A stretch of 64,000 bases of DNA from Comamonas thiooxydans (GCF_000964545.1 NZ_BBVD01000014.1:79264-143263), one strand, 5' to 3'. Positions 42,210 through 60,297 are shown, counted from the stretch's first letter. Notes: generated by a model not told the origin, from the letters alone. Translations and numbers: made by a program.

Positions 42210-45200
42210 GCCGGCTCTCCTGGTTGTTCGTTCTGGTCTGCGCACTGCATCAAGGGCAGATCCTCGGTCTGCACCTGCGCGGCCAGCCAGTCATGCAGCG
42301 GGCCATAGACCTGCTTGGCCAGGACGTGGAAGCGCAGATCGGCCGTCAGCGCCTCCCAGTCGGGGTAGCAGCGCGCCCAGCTGGGGTCTTCGCATTCGCC
42401 GCCCAGCATGTAGCCGCCCTCGTAGGCCTGCGCGGCGGCGCTCGGATCGTCACGACCGGCTGCGATGGCGCTTCTGAGAGGCAGCGGCAAGGGCTCGTTC
42501 TGGCCCGCCAGCCACAGCTGCATCAAGGCTTGCAGGCGCTGCGTGGCCGCCTCCGGCTCCAGCGGCTGCACCCAGACCAGGGTGTCGCGTGCGATCACGC
42601 CCATCAGCGTGTCGCTGCCCCTGCTTGAAAGCGCCAGACTGCGCACATAAATGGGCAGCAGCTTGTGGGCCTGAAGCTCGCCTTTCTTGTTCAGCAGCGT
42701 GCGCGGCTCCAGCGCGAACCAGCAACGGCTGTGGCCCGCATCCGAAGACGGCTCTTCACGCTCCTGCAAGCCATCCATCCAGTCATCCAGCGTGACCGCA
42801 TCGGAGTGCAGCAGCAAACGCTCGCGCGGCGCCGCATGGGGCCATAGCCGCATCTGCTGCTGCCAGGCCAGCAACGACGGCGTGGCCTGGGCCTGCAAGG
42901 CCTCGGCCTCGCGCCTGCCAAGCCCTGCCAGCGGCAACACGCCGGCACGCCCCAGGCGCTGCACCTGACGTTGCACCTGCAGGCCCACGTCCAACGCGGC
43001 ATCAAGCGCCAGCTGCGTGCGCACGCCTTGCTGCAGTTGCTGAATCAGGCCGTAGGCGGTCAGGCCATTGACGCTGAAAAGCTCGTCGTCCTCCAGCAGC
43101 TCCTCGTCCTGCTCAAAGCGCACCTGCAGGCGGTTGCGCAGAAAGCTGCGTGCGGGATGGCGCAGAAATTCCGTCAGGCGCGCCAGCGTCAGCGGCACTT
43201 CGGGATCGGGCTCGAAGGCAGCCACAACAGGCAGCACCTGCGCGTCCCGCTCTTCATGCGCGCCATACCATTCGCGCGCGAAAGTCGACAGCCCCGAAGC
43301 CTGCTCAAAATAGCGGCGGCTGAAGGGCTGCAAAGGATGCTGCCGGGTACGCTGGGCCAGCAGCAGACCCCCTCGCTCCCTGGCGCAAAGTCCTGCGCTG
43401 CCTTCGCCCTGCCAGCCCTGGCTCAGATAGTCGCGCAACTGCGAGACCAGCACCGAGGGGGGCTGCTCGCTGTTGTCGCGCACATGGCGACCGGCCCAGC
43501 TGATATAGAGCTTGCTGCGGGCCGACAGCAAGGCATCCAGCATCAGCTGGCGGTCATCGTCGCGGCGCGCGCGGTCGCCGGGACGCTGCTGCCCGGGCAA
43601 GGCCATCAGATCGAAGTCCACGCGCGTGGCACGGCGCGGGTAGTCGCCATCGTTCATGCCCAGCAGACACACCACGTCGAAGGGAATGGCGCGCATCGGC
43701 ATCAGCGTGCAAAAAGTCACGCCGCCGGCGCGAAAGCGCTGGTTGAGCGCGGGCTCGGACAGGGCCTGCAGCCAGGCCTCCTGTGCCACTTCCAGCGGAA
43801 TCAGGGCCTCAAAACCCGCTTGCTCGCAGGCAGCCTGCCAGCCGACCAGGGCCGTGTCGAGTGCGGCGCACAAGGCCTGGTCTTCATCGCCCTGCGCGAC
43901 AAAGAAATCATCGAGCAGTGCACGAAAGCGCTGCGCCCAGGCCTGGGGGGCAGCCGCCTCGCCGGCGGTTTGCCACCATTGCAGCATGCGCCCCAGCAAG
44001 CTGGCCAGCGATCCGGCCAGCTCAGCCGTCAGGCCGCCCACTTCGTCATAGGGCTCCATGCCGGCAAACACCTGTGCCTCGTCGAAGGCGGCCTCCAGCG
44101 CCGGCCCGCTGGCATAGCCCAGCAGCATGCGGCGCAGGCCGAACCAGGCGCTGTTGGGATCACCGCAGGCCGCCAGGCCCAACTGTGCGCGCTGCGCATG
44201 GTTGAGCCCCCAGCGAATGCCCGCACCGGCCATCCAGTGCGTGAGCTGGGGCAGATCGTCGGCCGCCAGACCCACGCGCGCCGCCACGGCGGGGACATCG
44301 AGCAGATCGCACAACTCGCTCAGACGGCAGCGCTGCTGCGGCAGCTTGAGCAGCCATTGCAGCGCCGTCACCAGCGGACTGCTGGCACGCGCGCCCACGT
44401 CGGCGATATCAAACGGAATATGGCGCGCATCGTGGCGGCCGTACTGGCCGAACACGGCGCGGATGGCGGGTGCAGCCTCTTCGATCGACGGCAGCATGAC
44501 CACCACCTCGCGCGGCGCCAGCGCTGCGTGGCCTGCCGCGGCAGGCTCGGCCAGCCATTGCAGCAGCTGATCGTGCAGCACTTCGAGCTCGCGCACCAGG
44601 CCATGGGCCTTGTGAAAGACGATGGACTGGTCGGCCGCTGCGATCTCGACCACAGGGTGCTCCGACATGGGCACCAGATCGCGAATACGCTGCTGCACCT
44701 GGGTCAGCAGCGGTGCATCGATCAGCTCGCTCGCGTCGGCCTCGTCATACACATCCACACGCGGCCAGCCCCATTGCACGGCCGTGTCCCCCGTGGTGTC
44801 GAAGGCATCGAGCTGGCGCACATAGTCGCGGCTCTGCCGCCCCCATGCCGCCAGCAGCGGATGGGCATGGGCGTGCATGGCCGCCAGCGGAATCTGCGCC
44901 AGGTCCTTGCCGCCCTTGTCGGCATGACGGCGGCGCTGCTGGCGCAGCAGCTCGCGCCCGTCGATGGCATCGGCCCAGTGAAAGCGGCAGGGGTTGGGCA
45001 CGGCAATCAGCACCTGGCTGTGCTGGGCAATGCCGCTCAAAAACTGCATCAGCGACAGCGGCATCTGGCTCATGCCGAACACCACCACGCGACGCGCCAG
45101 CGGCGTGACGGGCGGCTGGCCGCTTTGCAGCGCGTCCAGAATCCGCGCCAGCAGGGCCGGGCGGGTGGCGGCACGCTCCTGCTCATCAAGTTCAGCCAGC

Positions 45201-45793
45201 ACCTTGCGCCACAACTGGGGCTGCCAGAGCTGCCCTTCGGGAACGGGCGCATCGGGGCGGCCCGCTGTACGCAGCACATCCTCGCCCTTCTCCCAGGCGG
45301 CCAGCCAGTCGGCGCGGTAGATCTGGTACTGGTCGAACAGGTCGGCCAGCTTTTCGGCCAGCTGCAGCAGACGCTGCGGCTCGCCAGGGCGCAGAAAGTT
45401 GGCAATCGGTGCGAACGCAGGCTCGCCCAGGCATTGCGGCAGCAGACGCATCAGGCGCCAGATCATGGGCGTCTTGTCCAGCGGCGATTCACGCGGCACC
45501 TCATGCCTGCCCAGAATCTGCCGGTAGCTGCGCCAGACAAAGCGCGCCGGCAATTCGACCTGTGCAGCGGCGCACACGCCCTGCTGCTCGGCCATGCGCA
45601 TCTTGAACCACTCGGCCATGCCGTTGCTTTGCACCAGCACGATCTCGGGCTCCAGCGCCTGCAAGGGATGCGCCGCCAGCCAGGCCAGCACGGTATCGGC
45701 CAGCGCCTCGGTCTGGTTGCCGTGAATGGCGATCAGGCCCGGCTGCCAGTTCGCTGCCGATTGCGACGCCCTTGATTGCTGCTCTGCTGTCAC
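42206..45793 (-). CDS. recC: Exodeoxyribonuclease V gamma subunit, RecC
   Basis: A 1195-residue subunit with inactivated helicase and nuclease folds that recognises Chi in E. coli. Recognisable segments are the N-terminal GNQTEALADTVLAWL, QSNGMAEWFKMRMAEQQGVCA and LGMNDGDYPRRATRVDFDLMA. The start is GTG 45793, with AGGAG 5 bases upstream. The stop overlaps the RecB start, so the three genes are translationally coupled. It is the first gene of the unit, with two tRNA-Phe genes upstream. The Chi sequence for this organism cannot be inferred. Confidence 0.95.
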   Translation of the reverse strand: MTAEQQSRASQSAANWQPGLIAIHGNQTEALADTVLAWLAAHPLQALEPEIVLVQSNGMAEWFKMRMAEQQGVCAAAQVELPARFVWRSYRQILGRHEVPRESPLDKTPMIWRLMRLLPQCLGEPAFAPIANFLRPGEPQRLLQLAEKLADLFDQYQIYRADWLAAWEKGEDVLRTAGRPDAPVPEGQLWQPQLWRKVLAELDEQERAATRPALLARILDALQSGQPPVTPLARRVVVFGMSQMPLSLMQFLSGIAQHSQVLIAVPNPCRFHWADAIDGRELLRQQRRRHADKGGKDLAQIPLAAMHAHAHPLLAAWGRQSRDYVRQLDAFDTTGDTAVQWGWPRVDVYDEADASELIDAPLLTQVQQRIRDLVPMSEHPVVEIAAADQSIVFHKAHGLVRELEVLHDQLLQWLAEPAAAGHAALAPREVVVMLPSIEEAAPAIRAVFGQYGRHDARHIPFDIADVGARASSPLVTALQWLLKLPQQRCRLSELCDLLDVPAVAARVGLAADDLPQLTHWMAGAGIRWGLNHAQRAQLGLAACGDPNSAWFGLRRMLLGYASGPALEAAFDEAQVFAGMEPYDEVGGLTAELAGSLASLLGRMLQWWQTAGEAAAPQAWAQRFRALLDDFFVAQGDEDQALCAALDTALVGWQAACEQAGFEALIPLEVAQEAWLQALSEPALNQRFRAGGVTFCTLMPMRAIPFDVVCLLGMNDGDYPRRATRVDFDLMALPGQQRPGDRARRDDDRQLMLDALLSARSKLYISWAGRHVRDNSEQPPSVLVSQLRDYLSQGWQGEGSAGLCARERGGLLLAQRTRQHPLQPFSRRYFEQASGLSTFAREWYGAHEERDAQVLPVVAAFEPDPEVPLTLARLTEFLRHPARSFLRNRLQVRFEQDEELLEDDELFSVNGLTAYGLIQQLQQGVRTQLALDAALDVGLQVQRQVQRLGRAGVLPLAGLGRREAEALQAQATPSLLAWQQQMRLWPHAAPRERLLLHSDAVTLDDWMDGLQEREEPSSDAGHSRCWFALEPRTLLNKKGELQAHKLLPIYVRSLALSSRGSDTLMGVIARDTLVWVQPLEPEAATQRLQALMQLWLAGQNEPLPLPLRSAIAAGRDDPSAAAQAYEGGYMLGGECEDPSWARCYPDWEALTADLRFHVLAKQVYGPLHDWLAAQVQTEDLPLMQCADQNEQPGEPA

Positions 45794-45995
45794 ACGCGCT
45801 CCTGTGCCTGTCTGTGCACGATGAAAGCTGCAAGCTTAACGGCAGCATGCAGGCGCTATCAAATGGAAAGCTGGTTGCGCATACCAACAAAGCGAACTGG
45901 AGCTGAAATGCTTTGAAATCAAGCAAAGACAAGCGCAATCCGCTCTACTTTTTATTACCCAAAGCCCATTGCGGACATTCCGAGGCTGCAATGAG

Positions 45996-46025
45996 AAAAG
46001 CCCCGGATCATTGCTGATCTGGGGC
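45996..46025 (-). terminator. Terminator after the first tRNA-Phe
   Basis: On the minus strand GCCCCaGATC pairs with GATCcGGGGC (46000-46025) and is followed by four Ts. It lies a few bases past the tRNA 3' end. Confidence 0.8.
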
Positions 46026-46033
46026 TTCATGTT

Positions 46034-46109
46034 TGGTGGCCTGGGACGGAATCGAACCGCCGACACAAGGATTTTCAATCCTCTGCTCTACCGACTGAGC
46101 TACCGGGCC
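46034..46109 (-). tRNA. tRNA-Phe (GAA), copy 1
   Basis: A 76-base cloverleaf with encoded CCA. The anticodon loop TTGAAAA carries GAA. The acceptor stem is GGCCCGG with CCAGGCC, leaving a C5-A68 mismatch. The T arm is GGCGG TTCGATT CCGTC. It is identical to the second copy 252 bases away. Confidence 0.97.
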
Positions 46110-46247
46110 TTTGCTGTTCAGCAACTTGAATTTGCTGAAGCTGCAATTATAGGCATATTTTTTCCGCTTCCTGCCCCGCCTGGGCATTCCAGCCCGAATG
46201 CATTCGCCGGTCTGCAATGCAGCCGAAAAGAGCAGGTCCGTATGCAG

Positions 46248-46278
46248 AAAAGCCCTGAATCATTGCTGATCCAGGGCT
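46248..46278 (-). terminator. Terminator after the second tRNA-Phe
   Basis: On the minus strand AGCCCTGgATC pairs with GATtCAGGGCT (46251-46278), followed by a T run. It shares most of its sequence, including the loop, with the terminator of copy 1. Confidence 0.8.
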
Positions 46279-46285
46279 TTGAATC

Positions 46286-46361
46286 TGGTGGCCTGGGACG
46301 GAATCGAACCGCCGACACAAGGATTTTCAATCCTCTGCTCTACCGACTGAGCTACCGGGCC
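46286..46361 (-). tRNA. tRNA-Phe (GAA), copy 2
   Basis: Identical in sequence to the first tRNA-Phe, including the C5-A68 mismatch in the acceptor stem. The spacer to copy 1 (46110-46247) is unrelated. It is the first of the pair in the direction of transcription. Confidence 0.97.
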
Positions 46362-46445
46362 ATTTATCAGCACCCTTGAGCACCGAAGCCACGATTATAG
46401 GCACACTTTTCGACCCTAAATCGAAAACTGCGATTTTTTTGGAAA

Positions 46446-47111
46446 TTATCCGCGGCGATTGCGCCCGAGGTCCACGCCCAGTTGACGCAGCTTGCGATAC
46501 AGGTGGGTACGCTCAAGGCCGGTCTTCTCGGCCACGCGCGTCATGGAGCCGCCTTCGCGTGCCAGGTGGAATTCGAAATAGGCTTTTTCAAAGCCGTCGC
46601 GCGCCTCGCGCAAAGGGCGGTCGAGATCGAATCCTTGGTGCGAGTTGGGCAGATTGTCTTCCGCCGCCTGGGCCGTGATGCTGACCACGGCCGATGGCGC
46701 CGTGCCGTTGCTGGCATGCGCTGCAGTTTCCGGGCCCTGGCTGGCCGTGCTGCGCGCCAGCCCCTGCTCCACCGCCTTGAGCAGCTTCTGCATGGTGATG
46801 GGCTTTTCGAGGAATGACAGTGCACCGATGCGCGTTGCCTCGACGGCCGTTTCGATGGTCGCATGACCGCTCATCATGATGACGGGCATGGTGAGCTGAC
46901 CGGCCGTGGCCCATTCCTTGAGCAGGGTGACGCCGTCGGTGTCCGGCATCCAGATGTCCAGCAGCACCAGATCGTAGTTGTGGGTTGCCCTGGATACGCG
47001 TGCCTGCGTGGCGTTCTCCGCCACGTCCACACTATGACCTTCGTCGTTGAGGATTTCCGACAACAAATCCCGGATCCCCAGTTCGTCGTCGACCACTAGT
47101 ATGTTTGCCAT
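46446..47111 (-). CDS. NtrX-like response regulator without an AAA+ domain
   Basis: A 221-residue regulator. Residues 1-125 are a receiver with the acidic pair Asp8/Asp9 (VVDDE), phospho-acceptor Asp52 in LLDIWMPD, Ser/Thr in MMSGHAT and Lys in LEKPI. After a linker of about 50 residues, the C-terminal 45 form a Fis-type helix-turn-helix (MTRVAEKTGLERTHLYRKLRQLG). NtrX proper has a sigma-54 AAA+ domain between the two; here it is missing, so this regulator cannot activate sigma-54 by itself. It is adjacent to the kinase, which is its likely phosphodonor. Confidence 0.88.
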   Translation of the reverse strand: MANILVVDDELGIRDLLSEILNDEGHSVDVAENATQARVSRATHNYDLVLLDIWMPDTDGVTLLKEWATAGQLTMPVIMMSGHATIETAVEATRIGALSFLEKPITMQKLLKAVEQGLARSTASQGPETAAHASNGTAPSAVVSITAQAAEDNLPNSHQGFDLDRPLREARDGFEKAYFEFHLAREGGSMTRVAEKTGLERTHLYRKLRQLGVDLGRNRRG

Positions 47112-47150
47112 GTGTCTAAAGCCTGTTGCTATGCCTTGTGCGAAGCGGGA

Positions 47151-49472
47151 TCAAGCCGCCCCCGCACGGTCGTTAGGTACAAATGATAGCGACACTCGCG
47201 CGCCTTGCACTACCCCGTCTTCCTCTCGATTACCCAGGTCCACTCTTGCGCCATGTTCATCGGCGATTTTTTTGACCACGGCCAAGCCCAGGCCTGTGCC
47301 GCGAGACTTGGTGGTCACATAGGGCTCGAAGGCTCTTTGAAGAATATTGGGAGCAAAACCTGTGCCACTGTCGCTGATGCTCAGGCGCACACGCTGGGCC
47401 GTGTCCATCCAGCGGGTTTCGATGGTGACGGATCCTGGAGTCTGCCCTGTTTCCTGCGCTCTTTGCGCGGTGGAATCTTGCGCATTTTGCAAAAGATTGT
47501 GGATGACCTGACGCAATTGCTGGCTATCGCCCTGAATCAGCGGACAGGCTTCGTCGAGCGATGCCTCCACTCGCACCGCCGCATTCTCTTCGCCATAGAG
47601 CTGCAGCACCTCCGCGACCAGTGCATTCAAATCCAGCGCTTGCAGATTGGCAGCCGGCAGACGTGCGTACTCGCGAAACTCATCGACCAGACGCTTCATG
47701 GCCCCCACCTGATCGACGATGGTCTTCACGGATTTGGCCAGCAGCGCCTGCTCCGCAGGCTGCAGCTTGTCGGTCAGCTTCATCGCCAGACGCTCGGCAG
47801 ACAGCTGAATCGGCGTCAGCGGATTCTTGATCTCATGCGCCACGCGGCGCGCCACCTCGCCCCAGGCCTGTGCGCGCTGGGCAGAGACGATCTCCGAGAT
47901 GTCGTCAAACACCAGCAGACGCTGGTCGTCGGGCAGCTCCGCGCCGCGCATGACCAGGCTGGTGGTGTTGTGCACCACATCGCCGTTGCCGTTGCCCGCG
48001 TCCAGCTCATAGACCTGCTGCCAGCGGTCCCGCCCCTGCTCGGCCGAAGCATCGCCGAGAAAGATCTCGAACTGCTCCTGCACCACGCGCGCAAAATCCT
48101 GCAAACCAGAGACATCGCGCAGGCGCTTGCCCTGGAACACCGCCATGGGCGCACGCAGAATGCGTGTTGCACCAGGGTTGCTGAGGACGATGCGCCCGGA
48201 GCGATCGAGCACGATGACGCCCGAAGTAAGGTTGTCCAGAATGGTCTGCAGATTGCTGCGCGCCGCATCGAGCTGCAGCAGATTGCGGTTGGCGTCGGAG
48301 CGTGCGTCGGCCAGTTGCTGGGTCATGACGGCAAAGGAGCGCGTCAGCCCGCCAATCTCGTCCTTGCTCTGCAACGCAGGCTTGGGGCGCAGATCGCCAC
48401 GCGCCACATCGCGCATGCCCTGGGCCAGCAACAACAAGGGCTTGGCCAGTTGGTTGCCCAGCACCACGGCCAGCACCACGGCCCCAAACACGGCCAGAAA
48501 GAGCGCCAGCGTCAGAGTGCCGATATACATGCGCTGCAATCCACCACGAGCAAGTGCTCGCTCCTGATACTCGCGATTGGCCTCCTGCACGGCCAGGGCA
48601 TTGCTGACCAGGGCTTGCGGCAAGGGAATCGTGGCCTGCAGATAACGCGCCTCCTCCAACAGATTCACCGCCGAGCTGGGCACCAGCGCCAGTGTGCGCA
48701 CCTTGGCGTTGGCCGCGGCCTGATCGGCAGGCACGTCACCGGCATCATCCAGGCCTTCGATGCTGGCCACGGCACGCTGACCGCCCTGCTCCCTCAAGCT
48801 GCGCAGCAGCTGGGTGTTGGGCCGCTCAGGTGCTAGGCTGAACTGAGACTGACCGGCACTGGCAATGGCCTTTCCTGATGCATTCCAGAGCACCACATCG
48901 GAGGCACCGATCTGATCTCGGATGCGCTCCAGCATCAGTGCCGCCCCTGCATCCGAAGTCTGAGACAGCTGAAGGCCTGCCGTACGCGTGTTGTTGGCCA
49001 TGTCATTGGCCACGGTATCCAGCGTGGCACTGGCCAGGCTCACGCCCGCAGACAAGGCCCCCTCGACCTTGACGTCAAACCAGCTCTCGATGGAGCGTGA
49101 GACGAACTGGTAGGACACCACATAGATCAACAAGCCCGGCAGCAAGCCCACCAGGGTGAAGATGCCAGCCAGCTTGAGCAACAGCTTGCTGCCAAAACGC
49201 CCGCGCCTGAGCCGCAGAGCCAGGCGCAAGCCGCCCCAGAACAGCACCAGCAGCAGCAATCCGGCCACAACGACATTGGCGGCAAACAGCCAGTTGTAGT
49301 TGCGCTCGTAGGCCAGCCGGTTATTCGTGGCCAAAGTCAGCAGGAACAGCAGCAGCACCCCCACCACCACCATCAGCGCCACGCCCGTGCCAACGGCCCA
49401 GCGCGTGGCGCGCGACCAGCGCGCGGCAGAGGAGCCGCCGGCTTCGCCGTCCGGGAGCTTGATGTCAGCCAT
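47151..49472 (-). CDS. NtrY-like sensor histidine kinase
   Basis: A 773-residue membrane kinase. Two or more N-terminal helices (residues about 25-110) and another near 310 flank a periplasmic sensor region. Then come a HAMP region (NQLAKPLLLLAQGMRDVARG), a PAS domain (ILDNLTSGVIVLDRSGRIVL) and the kinase core: phospho-acceptor His546 in VARRVAHEIKNPLTP and an ATPase with QNAQDS and SGTGFAPNILQRAFEP, then GTGLGLAVVKK. Similar NtrYX pairs sense redox or nitrogen state. Its start overlaps the DUF4390 stop, and the regulator follows 39 bases downstream. Confidence 0.9.
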   Translation of the reverse strand: MADIKLPDGEAGGSSAARWSRATRWAVGTGVALMVVVGVLLLFLLTLATNNRLAYERNYNWLFAANVVVAGLLLLVLFWGGLRLALRLRRGRFGSKLLLKLAGIFTLVGLLPGLLIYVVSYQFVSRSIESWFDVKVEGALSAGVSLASATLDTVANDMANNTRTAGLQLSQTSDAGAALMLERIRDQIGASDVVLWNASGKAIASAGQSQFSLAPERPNTQLLRSLREQGGQRAVASIEGLDDAGDVPADQAAANAKVRTLALVPSSAVNLLEEARYLQATIPLPQALVSNALAVQEANREYQERALARGGLQRMYIGTLTLALFLAVFGAVVLAVVLGNQLAKPLLLLAQGMRDVARGDLRPKPALQSKDEIGGLTRSFAVMTQQLADARSDANRNLLQLDAARSNLQTILDNLTSGVIVLDRSGRIVLSNPGATRILRAPMAVFQGKRLRDVSGLQDFARVVQEQFEIFLGDASAEQGRDRWQQVYELDAGNGNGDVVHNTTSLVMRGAELPDDQRLLVFDDISEIVSAQRAQAWGEVARRVAHEIKNPLTPIQLSAERLAMKLTDKLQPAEQALLAKSVKTIVDQVGAMKRLVDEFREYARLPAANLQALDLNALVAEVLQLYGEENAAVRVEASLDEACPLIQGDSQQLRQVIHNLLQNAQDSTAQRAQETGQTPGSVTIETRWMDTAQRVRLSISDSGTGFAPNILQRAFEPYVTTKSRGTGLGLAVVKKIADEHGARVDLGNREEDGVVQGARVSLSFVPNDRAGAA

Positions 49473-50131
49473 CAGGGAGCGGCCTCCAGCGTCTGCGTGC
49501 GCGACAGTTGCAGATTCCAGCCCGAGCGCCCCAGTGCCCCAATCTGCAAAGGTCTGGGCAGGGACGACAGATCTACGCGAAAGCGCAGTTGCACCGAGAC
49601 GCCGGAAGTGGAGCCGAGCTGGCCGGAGTCCAGAATCTTCCAGCGGTAAATGCGTTGAATGGCTGCGATGGCATCCTCCAGCTGCTCGTAGGACTGGCCC
49701 AGCGCCAGTCCAGTGCCGCTGCCGCCGGTGAAGGCGGAATTGGAGATATGCAAACGCCAGCGCCTGGTCAGCGGCTGGTGCGTAATGCGGTAATAGCGGG
49801 TGGCGATGCCCAATTGCTGATCGGACCAGTACCAGCGCTCGCGCTGCACCTGAGCCTCGGCAATGAAATACATGGGAATGCCCTGGCGCAGGGCATCTTC
49901 AACCTGACCGGGCAGCTCGAACTGCAGATTGGCCGAGAGAAACACCCCCTCGTCGGTACGCGTGACCTGCATGGAGCTGATATCCGGCGGCACGGTATCG
50001 GCCCGGGCCAGCACGAAAACCAGGGACAGCGCCAGCACCAGCGAAGCTGCACGGGCCGCACGCCGCAAGGCCCCCGCTACAGCGTTAGCGCAATTTTTCC
50101 AGCAGAGCGTAAAAAAAGCCGTCGTGGTCAC
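49472..50131 (-). CDS. DUF4390 family exported protein
   Basis: A protein of up to 219 residues with a signal peptide (VLALSLVFVLARAD) and a mature domain with FLSANLQFELPGQVEDALRQGIP, WYWSDQQLGIATRYYRI and GQYEQLEDAIAAI-like sequence (GQSYEQLEDAIAAI), matching DUF4390. The family sits between rsmB and the kinase in many Burkholderiales and is thought to be a periplasmic partner of the sensor. The frame begins with GTG 50131, overlapping rsmB by 47 bases; a TTG at 50068 would give a shorter leader, so the start is uncertain. Confidence 0.75.
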   Translation of the reverse strand: MTTTAFFTLCWKNCANAVAGALRRAARAASLVLALSLVFVLARADTVPPDISSMQVTRTDEGVFLSANLQFELPGQVEDALRQGIPMYFIAEAQVQRERWYWSDQQLGIATRYYRITHQPLTRRWRLHISNSAFTGGSGTGLALGQSYEQLEDAIAAIQRIYRWKILDSGQLGSTSGVSVQLRFRVDLSSLPRPLQIGALGRSGWNLQLSRTQTLEAAP

Positions 50132-51470
50132 CCAGGGGATTGTCTGCCACGGAATCGTGTTTGGCAGCTTTGCCGGGAATTAAATGGCCCGGAGCAGGCA
50201 AGCTGGCCGCCGTAGTGTTGCGTGCAAGAAACGCTTGCATCTGGACATCGCCCTCTGCCTTGAAGACCGAGCAGGTGCAATAGACCATGCGGCCGCCTGG
50301 CTGCAGCAGTGGCCACAGGGTATCGAGCAGCCTGGACTGGATGTCTGCCAGCTGGGCCACATCGCTCTCACGGCGCAGCCAGCGCACATCGGGCTGGCGA
50401 CGCACAATGCCAGATGCCGTGCAAGGCGCATCGAGCAAGATCGCATCGAAGAGCTGACCGCCACATTGCGATTCGAACCACGCCTGGGGCGCGGACGCAT
50501 CGGCCACCAGCACCTTGGCCTTCAGGCCCAGGCGCGACAGGGTTTCACCGATGCGGCGAGCCCGCTCGGGGTCGATCTCCAGGGCCGTGACTTCGATGCC
50601 GCCGGGCACAGCGCGCTCAAGCAGATGGGCAGTCTTGCCGCCGGGCGCAGCACAGGCATCCAGCACGCGCAGCGGGCGGCCCTGGGGCTGGGGCAAGCCA
50701 GCCAGCAGCAGCGGTGCAGCGGCCTGTGCCGCGCCGTCCTGCACCGAGGCCCAACCTTCTTCAAACTGCGGCAGCTCCTGCACAGGCACGGCCTGCTCGA
50801 GTTGCAGGCCGCACTCGGCGACAGCTGTCGACTTCAGGTTCATCGCCTGCAGCGCATTCTGATACTGGGCTGGAGTGCTTTTCTGTGCATTGACCCGCAG
50901 CGTCATGGGCGGCTGGGCGTTATTGGCCGCCAAAATGGTCTGCCAGTCCTGGGGATGGTCTTTTTTGAGCCGGGCAATCCACCATGCAGGGTGATTCCAG
51001 ACGGCCACGGGATCGTTGTCGGTCGCGCTCACCAGGGCATCGCGCTCGCGCAGAAAGCGGCGCAGGCAGGCGTTGATGAAGCCGGACTGCGCGCGTGCCG
51101 CGCCGTTCTTGGCGGCTTCCACGGCCTGGTTGACCAGGGTGAAGGGCGGATATGGGGCTTGGGTCTCATCCCAGGCCAGAGCCAGCGCCGTGCTCAGCAA
51201 GGCACTGACCTTGGGTGCCGGTGGGCGCGGCGCCAGCTGCTTTTGCAGCGCCTGGGCACGCCCCAGATTGCGCAGCACCTGGAACAGCAAGGCCTGCACT
51301 CCCGGACGCAAGCGCTGCGGCACCTGTGCCAGCACAGCCTTGCTGGACTGACCACCCAGGATGCCGTGCAAGGCCTTGGCCACTGCATCCAGCTGTTGCC
51401 ACAGGGCAGGAGCGTTGGGCACGGCAGCACCGGCAGCGGCGTTCTTGGGTTGGGAAGGCTTGGAAGTCAT
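50085..51470 (-). CDS. rsmB: 16S rRNA cytosine-967 C5-methyltransferase RsmB
   Basis: A 461-residue enzyme that methylates C967 of 16S rRNA. The N-terminal 150 residues are a NusB-like RNA-binding domain (ALLFQVLRNLGRAQ). The SAM-binding site is VLDACAAPGGKTAHLLE. The two catalytic Cys lie in LDAPCTASGIVRR and VYCTCSVF. It is the first gene of a four-gene unit with DUF4390, the kinase and the regulator. This association is common in betaproteobacteria. Confidence 0.92.
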   Translation of the reverse strand: MTSKPSQPKNAAAGAAVPNAPALWQQLDAVAKALHGILGGQSSKAVLAQVPQRLRPGVQALLFQVLRNLGRAQALQKQLAPRPPAPKVSALLSTALALAWDETQAPYPPFTLVNQAVEAAKNGAARAQSGFINACLRRFLRERDALVSATDNDPVAVWNHPAWWIARLKKDHPQDWQTILAANNAQPPMTLRVNAQKSTPAQYQNALQAMNLKSTAVAECGLQLEQAVPVQELPQFEEGWASVQDGAAQAAAPLLLAGLPQPQGRPLRVLDACAAPGGKTAHLLERAVPGGIEVTALEIDPERARRIGETLSRLGLKAKVLVADASAPQAWFESQCGGQLFDAILLDAPCTASGIVRRQPDVRWLRRESDVAQLADIQSRLLDTLWPLLQPGGRMVYCTCSVFKAEGDVQMQAFLARNTTAASLPAPGHLIPGKAAKHDSVADNPLGDHDGFFYALLEKLR

Positions 51471-51587
51471 GAAGAGCAGACCTGAAAATCTTGTAGAACT
51501 GACGCAGACCAGGATGCACAGCGGGCATTTCTATCGAGAAAACACCATGTCTGGTCCGAGCTTGCGCAAGTCGTGTCTTGATCAATG

Positions 51588-51624
51588 AAAAACGCTCCCG
51601 TCTGCACAAGGCAGAGCGGGAGCG
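51588..51624 (-). terminator. Rho-independent terminator of the rplKAJL-rpoBC unit
   Basis: On the minus strand CGCTCCCG and TCTGC pair with GCAGA and CGGGAGCG (with one bulge) around a short loop, followed by five Ts. It starts about 55 bases after the rpoC stop. Confidence 0.9.
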
Positions 51625-51677
51625 CGGTGCATCAGCAGCGAACCGCAGCCGTTGCCGGCCGCGGCCCAATGCCATGC

Positions 51678-55901
<4,224 letters not shown>

Positions 55902-56022
55902 GTAACTCTTTCCTTTTCGTCAAAAATCATTGCAGCCACCGCTGGATTTGCCTTGGTTTCAGCAACAAACCAAGTGCAAATCCTTTGTTTTAAAGCGGTT
56001 GCAGCTCTCTGTTTAATAGTGC

Positions 56023-60135
<4,113 letters not shown>

Positions 60136-60297
60136 GAGATCTCCGGGCAAAGACATGAGTCCTGGGTCTGCGACGACTGCCCCACAGGGTTCTCCTGCGG
60201 GCTTGGCGGTTGGCCACTACCAACCATGGCTGACGGCGATGCGTTGCACATCGCCCGAACCAAGGCATCTTCTGCTGTCGGATTGTCAGAAGACACT

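Noticed and set aside
38955..42308. Open frame of 1117 codons opposite recB, and 934 codons opposite recC (42971-45775)
   Set aside because: Shadow frames of genuine recB and recC with unnatural composition.
46110..46247. Spacer between the tRNA-Phe genes considered as an integration site scar
   Set aside because: No integrase, no repeated tRNA 3' fragment other than the complete second copy, and no foreign gene.
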